NCBI GenBank assembly: GCA_018971775.1
Contig: JAGXAB010000059.1
Coordinates: forward strand, 1 to 40,573
Origin: Cyanobacteria bacterium REEB67
GTDB lineage: Bacteria > Cyanobacteriota > Vampirovibrionia > Obscuribacterales > Obscuribacteraceae
Direction: 5' to 3'
Length of the DNA stretch: 40,573 nt
Shown here: piece after piece, positions 8,973-18,488 of the stretch
Position numbering within the stretch: position 1 is the stretch's first letter
Layout: the number at the start of each line of letters is the position of its first letter
Notes under the pieces: generated by a model
The model's input: the letters and a program-made list of their open reading frames with translations, nothing else
Databases searched by the model: none
Told to the model about the DNA's origin: nothing
Made by a program: the position numbers and the translations under genes

Positions 8973-9869
8973 CTACGGCTCCAGGGGCCGGGCAAACATG
9001 GCGCCCGTTAGATGCTTTGACCAGTTGAGTGATTGGCTAATCGGGCCTCTTTCGATCGTCACTTTCATGACGCTTTTTTTTGAAGAAGCATCCATAAAAT
9101 GAACGGTGCCCGATTCGTCTTTGTATATCAGGCCGGTGTGAGTGATGTCTATTCCCGTTTGATTGGTGCAGACGCCGACGATATCGCCGGTTTTGAGAAG
9201 AGGCTCGACGGCGGCAATCTTATCCAGGGGGATAAAATCTAGATGACGGGAGTTGATTTGATCTTCCTGGGCTTTGATTTTGGCGACCAATTCCGGATGG
9301 GCGGTTAGTTGGCGGCTGCTTTGCGGGTTTGCGCTCATGATTGAAACTTGTTGGGTGAAAGGCTCGGCGCCGGGCAAATTGTCGAGGATTTTGACCACTC
9401 CCTTTTTTTCGTTGTCGACAAACCAGTCGGTCGTGTAGTGCAAGCGCGATGGATAGTCACCGAGGACGCCACCACGGTAGCGCGTGTGATTGATCTCCTT
9501 GAGCAGATCTTCTTCGCTGTCTTTGCCCTTCTTGATGATACGTGCCAGGTCAAGAGTAGACTCGAAAAAAGTAACGCAATCGAGTCCGTCCAGATTGACC
9601 GAGCAGATTTCGCGGTCAGAAGAAAGCTCGAGGGTGCTGGCGACATAAGGCGTACCTTCGAGTTCCAGGGCAATCTTGCCCATGAGCTCGCCGATCGGCA
9701 GTGCTGACCACTTGTCACTGCGGGCGTGAGCGATTATGGCGGCGAATTTTTTCGAGCCGGTAAAGGCATATTTTTGACTGATGCTGGCCAGGGCCGGGCG
9801 GAAATTGCCCCCTGCGACGCTTGCAAGCATCGTGAGGCTAAGGCATAAAAAGGACCGGCGATTTTGCAT
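8973..9869 (-). CDS. DUF1460 N-acetylmuramoyl-L-alanine amidase-like protein, probable Tat export
   Basis: A 298-residue protein of the DUF1460 (AmiA-like, NlpC/P60-type fold) family, whose characterised relatives cleave peptidoglycan stem linkages. The likely nucleophile is Cys98 in LDGLDCVTFFE and the likely histidine is His244 in GIDITHTGLIY; both sit in the conserved family positions. The N-terminus MQNRRSFLCLSLTMLAS carries a twin-arginine-like RRSFL motif, suggesting Tat export. It is upstream of the secreted TPR gene with a 2-nt gap. Oddly, only about 18 nt separate the upstream gene's terminator from this ATG, and no ribosome binding site is visible. A -10-like TATACT (complement of 9876-9881) sits 6 nt before the start, compatible with leaderless transcription. 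Confidence 0.85.
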   Translation of the reverse strand: MQNRRSFLCLSLTMLASVAGGNFRPALASISQKYAFTGSKKFAAIIAHARSDKWSALPIGELMGKIALELEGTPYVASTLELSSDREICSVNLDGLDCVTFFESTLDLARIIKKGKDSEEDLLKEINHTRYRGGVLGDYPSRLHYTTDWFVDNEKKGVVKILDNLPGAEPFTQQVSIMSANPQSSRQLTAHPELVAKIKAQEDQINSRHLDFIPLDKIAAVEPLLKTGDIVGVCTNQTGIDITHTGLIYKDESGTVHFMDASSKKSVMKVTIERGPISQSLNWSKHLTGAMFARPLEP

Positions 9870-9887
9870 CCGTTAAGTATAAATGAG

Positions 9888-9931
9888 AAAAGGCCCGACT
9901 GATTCTTATTACAGAAGCAAGCGGGCCTTTT
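9888..9931 (-). terminator. Rho-independent terminator of the Gly-rich exoprotein gene
   Basis: AAAAGGCCCG (9888-9897) pairs with CGGGCCTTTT (9922-9931), a perfect 10-bp stem with a 24-nt loop and T-rich flanks on both strands. A diverged copy of it is present in the relic at 16170-16250. Confidence 0.75.
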
Positions 9932-9982
9932 CATTTATTTGAGAGGGTTTTTGCTCTCCCAGTCCTTCTCTTTATTTAGCGG

Positions 9983-12900
9983 TTAGTGCGGTGTTCCCGC
10001 CGTTCCCGGTCCGAAGACAGTGTTGCTGAAAGCCGATGGCGGTGTAGCACCCGTAACAGTCAACGTACCGCCCTTACCGGCTGCACCGCCGGCTCCGCCG
10101 GGCACTCCAGTTGTGGGTCCGGTCGTACCAGCGTTACCGCCGTTACCGCCGACCAGACTTTGAGCGCTGATCGTGCCGCTGGTGACGACTATCGAGCCGT
10201 TTGCACCGGTGGCCAGTTTGATAGCGCCGCCGTTACCGGCTTTACCGCCGGCTCCGCCCGCTCCGTTTACAGGGCCTGTCGCCGGAGCTGTTGCAGCGTT
10301 ACCGCCATTGCCTCCGGTGTTGCCGCTGCCGACGGGACTATTATCGCCGCTATTGACCGAGAGGTTGACTGTGCCACCGTTGAATGTACCGGTTGTGATT
10401 GTGCCACCATTGGTTGTGGTGAGCGTTATCGCACCGCCGTTACCGGCTGCTCCCATGACACTACCGGCGCCACCGTTGCCGCCAGTCGCTCCGGTTGCTG
10501 TAGCGTTGCCGCCACTGCCGCCGGCTGCCCCGTTGCCGCCATAGCCGCCTATCGCTTCGTCACCATTAGCGGTGATAGCGGCTTTACTGCCGGTGGTAAC
10601 AGTCAAGCTGCCGCCGACTCCGCCGACTCCGCCTGCGCTACCGGCTGCACCGGATGTACCATTCGCTTTCGACGCAGTGGTACTAGTGCCGCCGTTGCCG
10701 CCGGATCCGCCCGTGTTTCCATCGCCGCCATTGCCGCCGTTAGCGGAGAAGGCGTTAATTGTAATAGCACCGGATTTGGATGTAACCGTAACCGCTCCAC
10801 CTTTGCCACCGGCTCCGCCGGCTGCTGCAGCTCCTGCTACTCCACCGATTGAGGTGGTGAGGAGTCCGCCGGCAAACACAGGCGTGGGATTGCTACCGGG
10901 ATTGGCTGTGTTGTCGACAGTGTTGCCACCGCCGCCGCTGCCACCGCTGCCGCCCTGGCTGCCGTTGCCTCCGTTCACACTGCTGCTGTCGCTGTTGTTA
11001 GTGTCCAGAGTAATACTGCCTGGGGCAGAGATGGTGATCTTGCCACCGGCTCCTCCTACCGCTCCGGCTCCGCCCTTGCCGCCGGCACCGGACTTACCGG
11101 CAGCCGATGAGCCGCCGAAACCACCGCTACCACCGGAAGCGTTGCTGGTGCCGCCGACAGCATAGATATTGCCTCCATTTAGGGCTGTGCCGGCCGAGAC
11201 TTTGATGCTGCCACCGGCTCCGGTTGTCGCTGCGGCACCGCCGGCCCCACCGTTACCGCCATTTTTGCCGCCTACTGCGCCTGCGCCGCCGCTGCCGCCG
11301 CCGTTATTGAGGGAGCCGCCGTCCGAACTGAGATAACTGGCATTTGTAATCGCACCGGCACCGCCGCTGGTACCGGTAGCGCTGATGGAAATCGACCCGC
11401 CCGCACCGGCCGCTCCGGCGTTGCCGCCATTGCCGCCGTTAGCGCCGGCAGGGTCCATCAGGCCAATAGCGCTGGATGTGATATTAGTGCCGGCATAGCC
11501 GCCGTTTCCTCCACCTGAGCCGTCACCGCCTGAAGTGTCGACACCGGAAACATTAATAGTGCCGTTTTTGGAGGTGACAGTGACAGTACCGCCTTTGGCG
11601 CCCGTGCCCGCGCTGCCGCCATTGCCGCCAGCTCCAAAGTTGCCATTACCGCCGTTTGCACCGCCTCCGGCACTGCCGCCAACGGCGGTGAGGTTGTTGG
11701 TTGATGTGATGCTTGTCACTGTCGGTGAGCCGCTCGTCGAGCCGGTCGCAGTGATCGTGACTGCGCCGGCAGAGCCGCCATTTGCACCCTTGCCACCATT
11801 GCCGCCGGCACCACCACTGGTGCTGGTGCCGGCTGAGCTACCGCGTCCGCCAAATCCGCCGTTGCCGCCGTCGGCATTGCCGGTGCTCAGGATATTCGCG
11901 CCGTTTATGGTGTTAGTCGAGGCGATATTGACCTTGCCGCCAGCGCCTCCGGCTGCTGCGTTGCCGCCATTACCACCGTTACCGGCAATAGCGAGGTTGG
12001 TGCCACCGCCCGTCGGCGCACCGCTGCCGCCGAGGCCAGACCGTCCTCCTGATCCGCCGTTTGAGCCGTCAGCCTGGAAGCCGTTTACGTAAACGTCAGA
12101 GCCTTTAACGGTTATCGAACCGGCCGCAGCTCCGGCGCCGCCATTGCCGCCATTGCCACCGACTCCGGCTTTGGCACCGGTTGTGGCCCCAACTGCTGTG
12201 GCGTTGCCGCCTGCTTCAGTAGCGGAGTTGCCGCCGCCGCTACCGCCATTGCCGGCGTCAGCTTCGAGATATAGATTGGTGCTGGAAGTACCAACTGTTC
12301 CAAGGCCGGCATTGATTGTGATGTTGCCTGCGGCTACGCCTGCAGAGCCGTTGCCGCCTAGGCCGCCGTTGCCGGCGCTGCCTGTGTTGCCGGTGAGGTT
12401 GCCGCCGAGGCCACCGCTGCCGCCGCTTCCAGAGCGAGCACCGTCAATGTATGCATTGCCGGAGAGATTGATTGGGCCGTTATTGCTGGTTAGAGTGAGC
12501 GAGCCGGTTTTGCCGCCGGAAGCTCCTTTGCCGCCTGCCCCAGCGTTGCCGCCAGCAGTGGCGCCGGTACCGCCTCCTCCACCTGTGCCGCCACTACCGC
12601 CATTGCCGCCGGATATGTCAAATTCGCACCCGTTTGAGGTATTGGTCATGTTGATGGCACCACCTTTGGTGGTGAAGGTAATGTTGCTTGAAGCACCGCC
12701 GCCGCCGCCAGCGCCGCCTACTCCACCGACTCCGCCTTTGGCGCTTGAAGGTTGGGCGATCGAGCCGCCACCGAGACCGCCTGCGCCGCCGTTGCCGCCA
12801 TTGTAGCCCTGACTCTGAATGTAGTTTAAATTGGCCGAGCTGTCGAGAATGATGGCGCCATTGCCGCTTGTCGTCAAAGTGACAGCGGCAGCTCCGCCGC

Positions 12901-15900
12901 CTGTGCCTCCAGCTCCGCCTGCTCCACCGGCGCCTCCGAGGGCGCCGCCTGTGCCGCCTACACCTGCCAGATTATTGCCGATAGTGGTGGTGTTGCCGCC
13001 TGCGGTATTACCGTACGCGCCGAGGTAATTGCCGGAGTAGGTAATGCTGCCGCCGTTGCCCGCGGTCACGATGAGCGCTGCGCCATTACCGCCGTTGCCT
13101 GCCTTCCCGCCTGCGCCGCCAGCTCCAGTGCCGCTACCCGTACCGCCATTACCGCCGGAGTTGCCTGTGCCTCCGTACGTATAAAACTCGCTGCTATTGC
13201 CGCCGTCCAGTAGACCGATATTACCTGATTTTGTTGTAATCGTCAGGGCACCACCCGCACCACCGTTGCCTGATGCTCCTGCTGCTCCGCCTGCGCCGGT
13301 TGCGCCTGAGCCGTTGCCTCCCTGTCCTCCAAATATAGTTGCTTTGGAGGATCCATTCTGGCCGGCACTGCCGCCCGCGGTGTAGACGTAGTTAGATAGA
13401 GTGACGCTGCCGGTGCCACCAGCCGCGATCTTAATCGCTCCGGCCGATCCACCATTGCCGCTGACGCCGCCGGCACCGCCGGCAGTGCTTGCCGAGTTGG
13501 TGGTGCTGCCGCCGTTGCCGCCCGAGCCACCGTTGCCGCCGTTTGTATAGACCTGGCCAAAGGTGTTTATACCCCCGCCGGCGGTTGAGTTTGTCGTGGT
13601 CAAAGTAATGGTGCCGGTTGAACCACCTGCTCCACCAGCTCCGCCAGCTCCCGGCTTGCCGCTTGCGGCCGAGGCGAATCCGAAGCCATTGCCGCCAGCA
13701 CCGCCGTTGCCGCCATAACTGTATATATCGTAGCCGCTGGCAGCGCTGCCGCTATTGATTGCCTGACTGGCGGTAATCGTGATTGTACCGCCAGCACCGC
13801 CGGCGCCGCCACTCTGGCCATTGATAGAGGTAGATGTGCCGTCTGCCCCTCTATTTGCATTAGCACCGACTGCCGATAGAGCGCCATCAATATTAACGAC
13901 ACTACCGCTGATGCTGACGTTACCGGCGGCCTGACCGGCACTGCCGTTGCTGGCTACGGCAGCGGTGATGCCGTCTGTGGCGATGTTGTTATTGTTAATA
14001 CCGAGTGTGACTTGTCCGGTGGTAGAAACCGTAAGATTGCCGCCGCCGGTTGTGATACCGTCGGTGGTGATGCCGCCGCCGTTAGCTACCAGGGTGCCCG
14101 CTTTGAAGGCGCCTGTCGCCGTGCCTTGGGTGGCGGGGTTAGGACTATTGTCGAAGCTGACCGAGCCAGTGGCGTTCGAATTGCTCAACGTGACGGCACC
14201 GCCGGCGCCGACAGTACCGTGAGTATCGATCAGACCGGTGACATTTATGGCTGGAGTGATATTGCCGAGGCTAGAAGTGTTTCCACCGGCGATAATGGTG
14301 ATACTGCCGCCGGTGCCGCCTTTGGATACGGCGGTCATATTAGTTGTGCTCACTACCTGACCTACGCCGGATCCTGCAACAGGTGCTGTCCCGCCGTAGG
14401 CGACCATGACGATGTTACCGGCATTGCCCGAGGTGGCACCGCCATTGGTGGAGATTGTGGTCACTGCGCCGGTACCGCCATTGGCTCCGGTCAGATCGAT
14501 CAAGCCGCCGGCTGCTGTGCCACCCGTTACTTTTAGCGCTACGCCATTACCAACGGCGCCCGGATCGACGAATTTTGCTCCAGCTACGAGGGTGAGATTG
14601 CCGCCATTGCCAACGGCGCTTGTGCTTGATGTGTCAAGTACAGAGCCTGTGCTACTTACTATATTTTTGGCGGCAACTATTGAGAGAGGAAACCCACCTG
14701 TTGCGGCGACTGTGCCATCAATAGTGACATTGCCGATTGCGTTGTAAAATAGCGGGTCGCCGCTGGCATTGATATTGCCGAGTAGTAGATTGTTTGTGGC
14801 GGCACCGACGTCCACTGCGCAACCAGAGGCATTTATTATGCCCGTGACATTACCGAGGCTGGCGGCGATGTTGCTGGTGCCGGCTGTGAAATTGACCTGT
14901 TGCGAATAAAGATTAGCGCTGTTGGCGGTGATGTCGGCATTATTAGTACTGAAATTAATATTGCCGTTGTTCGCTGTCCAGGCACCGGCTCCCGAGACAT
15001 TGAGAGAGCTCGGGCTGGCGACGTTGATATTGCCTGTGGAGGCCACCAGAGATCCAGTGTTGACGACGACTGGAGCGGAAATATTTAGATTGCCGTTGCT
15101 GCTGATCGTACCGGCGTTGGTCAGAGAGTTGAGCGCTGCAAGCGCTACGTCAGCGCCGACCAGGCCGCTGGTCGCGGTGCCTGTATAAGAACCGATCGAT
15201 CCGCCGGCGGCGTTGACGATATTCGCTGCTGCCAACGTATCGACAAGGCCTGTGCTGCCAGCGGCGGTCTGAATGCTACCAAAGTTGACAAGCTTGCCGG
15301 ACAGGTCGAAAGTGCTGAGGCTGTCAACAACTGTCACGTTATGGGCAACTGTCAATGACCCGATCGAGCCAAGTGCATTGTCGAGGCCTTTGACAAGGCC
15401 ACTGTTGAGGGAGACTGTACCGCCGGTTGCAGCACCATTGGCTCCGATGACGATACTCTGCGTACCCTGGACATTGCCGACACTGCTCTCCAGGACTTGC
15501 TCTACGGCAACCAGCTCGGCGGCTGTCAGTTTAGTGTTGAGATTTACGGTTTCATGAGTCTTGCCGACATCAATAGTGATACTGCCGAAATGACCAAGAT
15601 TTCCCGCCAGGAAGTTAAGTTGCGGTGAAGTGAGATTTAAGTTGGCGCCACTATTGATGGTGGCTGTCAGGGGATGCTGAGCGTTAGCGGCATGCACCAA
15701 TCCTTTAAATAGCGAATGTTGTCCAACCGGTGATAAATTGCTTAAGTGTGCTGCGTTCGGGAAATTTGCATTGGCGTTGGCATGTATTGGTGCAGTTGAA
15801 AAGCTATGAACATTTGGTGAAAAGTTATTCAGTGGTGAATTGGCCATGGCCATCATCGAGGTCAAGGGCAGGCTGCAAGCGACCGTCAGGGCAATGCTTA

Positions 15901-15955
15901 CGACTCGTTTGCTAACGCCATGGAGGGTAGATTTGGACTTGGAAATTCTGGCCAT
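9983..15955 (-). CDS. Giant secreted Gly-rich PGRS-like / filamentous repeat protein
   Basis: A 1990-residue protein. Residues 1-39 form a signal peptide (basic MARISKSKSTLHGVSKR, then a hydrophobic core ending SMMAMA). Residues ~90-600 are rich in short strand-turn units (GNLNISA, GNINVASPSS, NINFSTNN) like the beta-helices of filamentous haemagglutinin-type adhesins. From ~680 to the end there are about twenty units of 60-70 residues, each a short beta strand (TITITAS, ALTITTK, SITVKGS, KVNIAST, TVTVTSK) followed by a long GGNGGxGG loop, as in mycobacterial PE_PGRS proteins. There is no visible autotransporter barrel, LPXTG, PEP-CTERM or other anchor; it ends ...GPGTAGTPH. GGTGA lies about 4-8 nt before the ATG. 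It is probably an exported surface or matrix protein; the function is unknown. Confidence 0.9.
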   Translation of the reverse strand: MARISKSKSTLHGVSKRVVSIALTVACSLPLTSMMAMANSPLNNFSPNVHSFSTAPIHANANANFPNAAHLSNLSPVGQHSLFKGLVHAANAQHPLTATINSGANLNLTSPQLNFLAGNLGHFGSITIDVGKTHETVNLNTKLTAAELVAVEQVLESSVGNVQGTQSIVIGANGAATGGTVSLNSGLVKGLDNALGSIGSLTVAHNVTVVDSLSTFDLSGKLVNFGSIQTAAGSTGLVDTLAAANIVNAAGGSIGSYTGTATSGLVGADVALAALNSLTNAGTISSNGNLNISAPVVVNTGSLVASTGNINVASPSSLNVSGAGAWTANNGNINFSTNNADITANSANLYSQQVNFTAGTSNIAASLGNVTGIINASGCAVDVGAATNNLLLGNINASGDPLFYNAIGNVTIDGTVAATGGFPLSIVAAKNIVSSTGSVLDTSSTSAVGNGGNLTLVAGAKFVDPGAVGNGVALKVTGGTAAGGLIDLTGANGGTGAVTTISTNGGATSGNAGNIVMVAYGGTAPVAGSGVGQVVSTTNMTAVSKGGTGGSITIIAGGNTSSLGNITPAINVTGLIDTHGTVGAGGAVTLSNSNATGSVSFDNSPNPATQGTATGAFKAGTLVANGGGITTDGITTGGGNLTVSTTGQVTLGINNNNIATDGITAAVASNGSAGQAAGNVSISGSVVNIDGALSAVGANANRGADGTSTSINGQSGGAGGAGGTITITASQAINSGSAASGYDIYSYGGNGGAGGNGFGFASAASGKPGAGGAGGAGGSTGTITLTTTNSTAGGGINTFGQVYTNGGNGGSGGNGGSTTNSASTAGGAGGVSGNGGSAGAIKIAAGGTGSVTLSNYVYTAGGSAGQNGSSKATIFGGQGGNGSGATGAGGAAGASGNGGAGGALTITTKSGNIGLLDGGNSSEFYTYGGTGNSGGNGGTGSGTGAGGAGGKAGNGGNGAALIVTAGNGGSITYSGNYLGAYGNTAGGNTTTIGNNLAGVGGTGGALGGAGGAGGAGGTGGGAAAVTLTTSGNGAIILDSSANLNYIQSQGYNGGNGGAGGLGGGSIAQPSSAKGGVGGVGGAGGGGGASSNITFTTKGGAINMTNTSNGCEFDISGGNGGSGGTGGGGGTGATAGGNAGAGGKGASGGKTGSLTLTSNNGPINLSGNAYIDGARSGSGGSGGLGGNLTGNTGSAGNGGLGGNGSAGVAAGNITINAGLGTVGTSSTNLYLEADAGNGGSGGGNSATEAGGNATAVGATTGAKAGVGGNGGNGGAGAAAGSITVKGSDVYVNGFQADGSNGGSGGRSGLGGSGAPTGGGTNLAIAGNGGNGGNAAAGGAGGKVNIASTNTINGANILSTGNADGGNGGFGGRGSSAGTSTSGGAGGNGGKGANGGSAGAVTITATGSTSGSPTVTSITSTNNLTAVGGSAGGGANGGNGNFGAGGNGGSAGTGAKGGTVTVTSKNGTINVSGVDTSGGDGSGGGNGGYAGTNITSSAIGLMDPAGANGGNGGNAGAAGAGGSISISATGTSGGAGAITNASYLSSDGGSLNNGGGSGGAGAVGGKNGGNGGAGGAAATTGAGGSIKVSAGTALNGGNIYAVGGTSNASGGSGGFGGSSAAGKSGAGGKGGAGAVGGAGGKITISAPGSITLDTNNSDSSSVNGGNGSQGGSGGSGGGGNTVDNTANPGSNPTPVFAGGLLTTSIGGVAGAAAAGGAGGKGGAVTVTSKSGAITINAFSANGGNGGDGNTGGSGGNGGTSTTASKANGTSGAAGSAGGVGGVGGSLTVTTGSKAAITANGDEAIGGYGGNGAAGGSGGNATATGATGGNGGAGSVMGAAGNGGAITLTTTNGGTITTGTFNGGTVNLSVNSGDNSPVGSGNTGGNGGNAATAPATGPVNGAGGAGGKAGNGGAIKLATGANGSIVVTSGTISAQSLVGGNGGNAGTTGPTTGVPGGAGGAAGKGGTLTVTGATPPSAFSNTVFGPGTAGTPH

Positions 15956-16169
15956 TTTTCACCGTAGTTTGGAAGATGTCAAAAACGTACGCCACGCGGT
16001 AGCGCCCCACAGCTAAGTGGTACGCAATCTCCGAGGAGCACGAATATGTTATACGGTTTGCGCTTTTTGGAAATTAAAAGTGCGTGATGTGTGTGAATGT
16101 CAGGAAGTTACCTTAACTCGTCTCTGATGCGGGATTGCAATTTGGTCGTCAGTTTAAATTCACAGTAAG
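15956..16169. promoter_or_regulatory. Upstream region of the Gly-rich exoprotein gene
   Basis: Non-coding. It should contain the promoter of the minus-strand exoprotein gene. Parts (about 16085-16165) resemble sequence at about 16395-16475 beyond the relic, including GTGTGAATGTCAGGAAG versus GATGTGAATGTCAGACAGG, as expected if the whole gene with its upstream region had once been duplicated in tandem. Confidence 0.35.
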
Positions 16170-16390
16170 AGAAAAATGCCCGATTGACTCTAACTACATA
16201 GGCAAACGAGCGTCTTCATTTATCAGAGAGAGTATTTACTTTCAGTGATCAGTTAATAGTTAGTTCGTGGTATCCCAGCTCCGAAGACGGTGCGTTGACG
16301 TGCACTGTAGCGGTCGAAAGACCGTGCATACTGGGTGAAAAGTTATTCAATGGTGAATTGGCCATGGCCATCATCGAGGTCAAGGGTGGG
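16170..16390 (-). pseudogene. Relic of a second Gly-rich exoprotein gene, interior deleted
   Basis: 16328-16386 matches 15811-15870, the part of the intact gene coding for the end of its signal peptide, almost base for base; the shared reading is MMAMANSPLNNFSP. 16170-16296 matches the 3' end and terminator region of the intact gene (9886-10025), including CATTTATxxGAGAG and CCGAAGAC. Thus the 5' and 3' ends of a paralogue sit side by side with about 5.8 kb missing between them. A stop codon lies upstream in frame, and the 3' part is out of frame relative to the intact gene, so it is non-functional. Confidence 0.8.
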
Positions 16391-16543
16391 GTGAGTTAGA
16401 TGTGAATGTCAGACAGGCGTGTTGAATGGGCATAGCTACCAAATTTTTAATTAGATGGCAGTTCAAATTTAGTAGATTGTAAAGTCCGACCGCTCTGTAG
16501 CGTAGGATCGAAACGGGCCAGCGCTCTGCGCTAGTGCGGCTCG

Positions 16544-16999
16544 CTATGCCAGGACCGATATGCCGTTCAAATCCGCCTGCGGCAGCAGATCGCGCGTCGC
16601 TGCGTATTTCGCGTCGATTTCAGCCAGGGGCACCAGCACGAAAGCACGCTCGTTCATGTGCGGATGCGGCACTGTGAGCAGCGGATCGTTGATGGTCAGA
16701 TCGCCATAAGTGAGCAGGTCGAGGTCGATCAATCTCGGTCCCCATTTATATGTCTGGGTGCGGCCCATCTGGTTTTCGATCGCTTGCAAGGAACGCAGCA
16801 GTTCAAAAGGTGATTGCATCGTCTCAAGCTGGACGACGGCATTGCAAAAATCCGGCTGATTGGTGACGCCCCATGGTTTGGTGGCATACAGACTCGACCG
16901 CGCCGTCAAAACTCCCAGATTGCCCAGATGAGCGATTGCCTGTTCGACATTTTTGCGCGGATCACCGATGTTGGAGCCAAGCGCGATGTATGCTCGCAT
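16544..16999 (-). CDS. folK: 2-amino-4-hydroxy-6-hydroxymethyldihydropteridine pyrophosphokinase
   Basis: A 151-residue enzyme that transfers pyrophosphate from ATP to 6-hydroxymethyl-7,8-dihydropterin in folate synthesis, in the cytoplasm. Family motifs are all present: YIALGSNIGD at the N-terminus, KWGPRLIDLDLLTYGD in the middle (ATP and Mg binding), and VPHPHMNERAFVLVPL. The start at 16999 is chosen because MRAYIALGSN is the normal beginning of the family; the open frame extends upstream into folP. It begins 10 nt after the folP stop, so it is co-transcribed with the gene for the next pathway enzyme. Confidence 0.95.
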   Translation of the reverse strand: MRAYIALGSNIGDPRKNVEQAIAHLGNLGVLTARSSLYATKPWGVTNQPDFCNAVVQLETMQSPFELLRSLQAIENQMGRTQTYKWGPRLIDLDLLTYGDLTINDPLLTVPHPHMNERAFVLVPLAEIDAKYAATRDLLPQADLNGISVLA

Positions 17000-17009
17000 G
17001 TTCACAGCT

Positions 17010-17876
17010 TTAGCACTCCCAGTCGTCAGGTCGCCAGCCGCGCTCGACTGCATCTGCCAGTTTTACCACATCGACCATGGCATCGACGTCATGCACGCGC
17101 ACGATGTCGATACCGGCGGCGACAGCTAGCGCAACCGTTGCGGCCGTGCCATAGACTCTTTCGGTGGCGGTTTTGCCCGTTAATTGGCCGATAAAAGATT
17201 TGCGCGAGGTGCCAAGCAGAGTGGGAAAGCCAAGGGCAATCAGGCGCGGCAAAGATTGCAGGACGCGCAAATTGTGCTCGGCGGTTTTACCGAAGCCGAT
17301 GCCGGGATCGAGAATGATCTGCTCGGCTTTGACACCGGCTTTCAATGCCGCTTCGGCTTGCTGTAAAAGTTTGGCCAGCACTTCATCGACGACATCGCCG
17401 TCGTACTGAGCTTTTTCTTTGTTGTGCATGAGCACCACTGGTATTTTCAGTGCTTCTACGGCGGTCAATAGCGCCGGTGTCAGGCCCCAGATCGAATTGA
17501 GCATATCGGCGCCGGCTTCTACGGCCGCTTGCAAGACTTCGGCTTTCGTGGTGTCTATAGATATCGGACACCGGGAGGCGGCGCGAAATTTTTGCACGAC
17601 CGGCAAGAGCCTTGTCATTTCTTGCTCTGCATCGACTGGGGCAAATCCCGGCCGGGTCGATTCTGCTCCGAGATCGACGATGGCGGCGCCGCGCTTTTCC
17701 TGCAAAAGTGCGTGGGCCACTGCGGCATCAGTGTTGAGTAAGCCATCTCCCGAAAAGGAATCGGGCGTGACATTGACGATACCCATGATTAATGTGCGGG
17801 CGCCCCAATCATGTTCGAAATTTTTGAGCTGCAGTCTGCCGCGTGAATTTCTGTCTTTTTGTTCGATCATGGCCAT
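17010..17876 (-). CDS. folP: Dihydropteroate synthase
   Basis: A 288-residue enzyme that joins the pterin pyrophosphate made by FolK to p-aminobenzoate, giving dihydropteroate; it is the sulfonamide target. Motifs in order: MGIVNVTPDSFSGDG, GAESTRPG, SIDTTKAEVLQAA, an N-x-I-W-G segment, VVLMHN, LDPGIGFGKTAEHN, LGTSRKSFIG and a final RVHDV. The ATG at 17876 has AGGA 5 nt upstream; a second ATG two codons later and a GTG just before are alternatives. It is the first gene of the folP-folK pair. Confidence 0.95.
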   Translation of the reverse strand: MAMIEQKDRNSRGRLQLKNFEHDWGARTLIMGIVNVTPDSFSGDGLLNTDAAVAHALLQEKRGAAIVDLGAESTRPGFAPVDAEQEMTRLLPVVQKFRAASRCPISIDTTKAEVLQAAVEAGADMLNSIWGLTPALLTAVEALKIPVVLMHNKEKAQYDGDVVDEVLAKLLQQAEAALKAGVKAEQIILDPGIGFGKTAEHNLRVLQSLPRLIALGFPTLLGTSRKSFIGQLTGKTATERVYGTAATVALAVAAGIDIVRVHDVDAMVDVVKLADAVERGWRPDDWEC

Positions 17877-17879
17877 CAC

Positions 17880-18488
17880 TTTCCTGTCCTTAATCGCACT
17901 CAGGGCATTTTAGAAGCGCCCAGAGCGATTTGCAAGGGAAGGGGCGATCGGAGGAAGGAGGAAGGAGGAAGGAGGACCAGGGAGTGGTTTTAGCGTGGCA
18001 TCGGAAAGTATTTGCGGCGCAGGCAACTGGTCTCAGGAGCGCGTCAAGTTCATGTCGGCATTAGCGGCATTTGACGCCAATTTAACGCAGATGGCGCTAC
18101 ATTGGTTGGTAAAACTACACAACAAATCTGGTAAGCAAATCCGATCAGCAAATCCGAACGGGGCAAAGTCGTCGCTTACTCCCCAATAAGGCCGGTTGGC
18201 TGGGCTAGCGGTGCTCAGCTAAATGCTTAACTGGATTAAATGTTCGCGGTCAAGATTAGAAAGACGCGGAAAGATTGACCTGTCTTGTTCTCTTTTGATA
18301 CTCGTGTTGTATTCATCCACTCGTTTTAATTTAAGCAAATCTATACCCGCATAAAGCACCGCACCTAGCTCCGCCCTTTCGCGCTTCGGCATGTAGCCGA
18401 GCATACATGGCCGAGTCAAATTGCGTTGAACGTTTTGCGGAAAGCTTTTCTTGCTGATTTTCCATTGGTTTTTCAACTGGAGTATTTT
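17880..18488. other. Gene-poor region with a short purine tandem repeat
   Basis: About 600 bp between the divergent folP and the first plus-strand small gene. It holds the GGAAGGA tandem repeat at 17950-17975. A long minus-strand frame (18219-18890) covers part of it, but it has no binding site and overlaps a better-supported gene on the other strand. Nothing else recognisable. Confidence 0.4.
17950..17975. repeat. 7-bp tandem repeat (GGAAGGA)
   Basis: Three to four perfect GGAAGGA units in a row on the plus strand, in the folP upstream region. It is purine-only and so slippage-prone. Confidence 0.8.

Noticed and set aside
10173..13385. Long plus-strand Pro/Leu/Ala-rich frames opposite the Gly-rich gene
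   Set aside because: GGN-rich codons read in reverse give Pro-rich frames automatically; there are no starts with binding sites and no domains.
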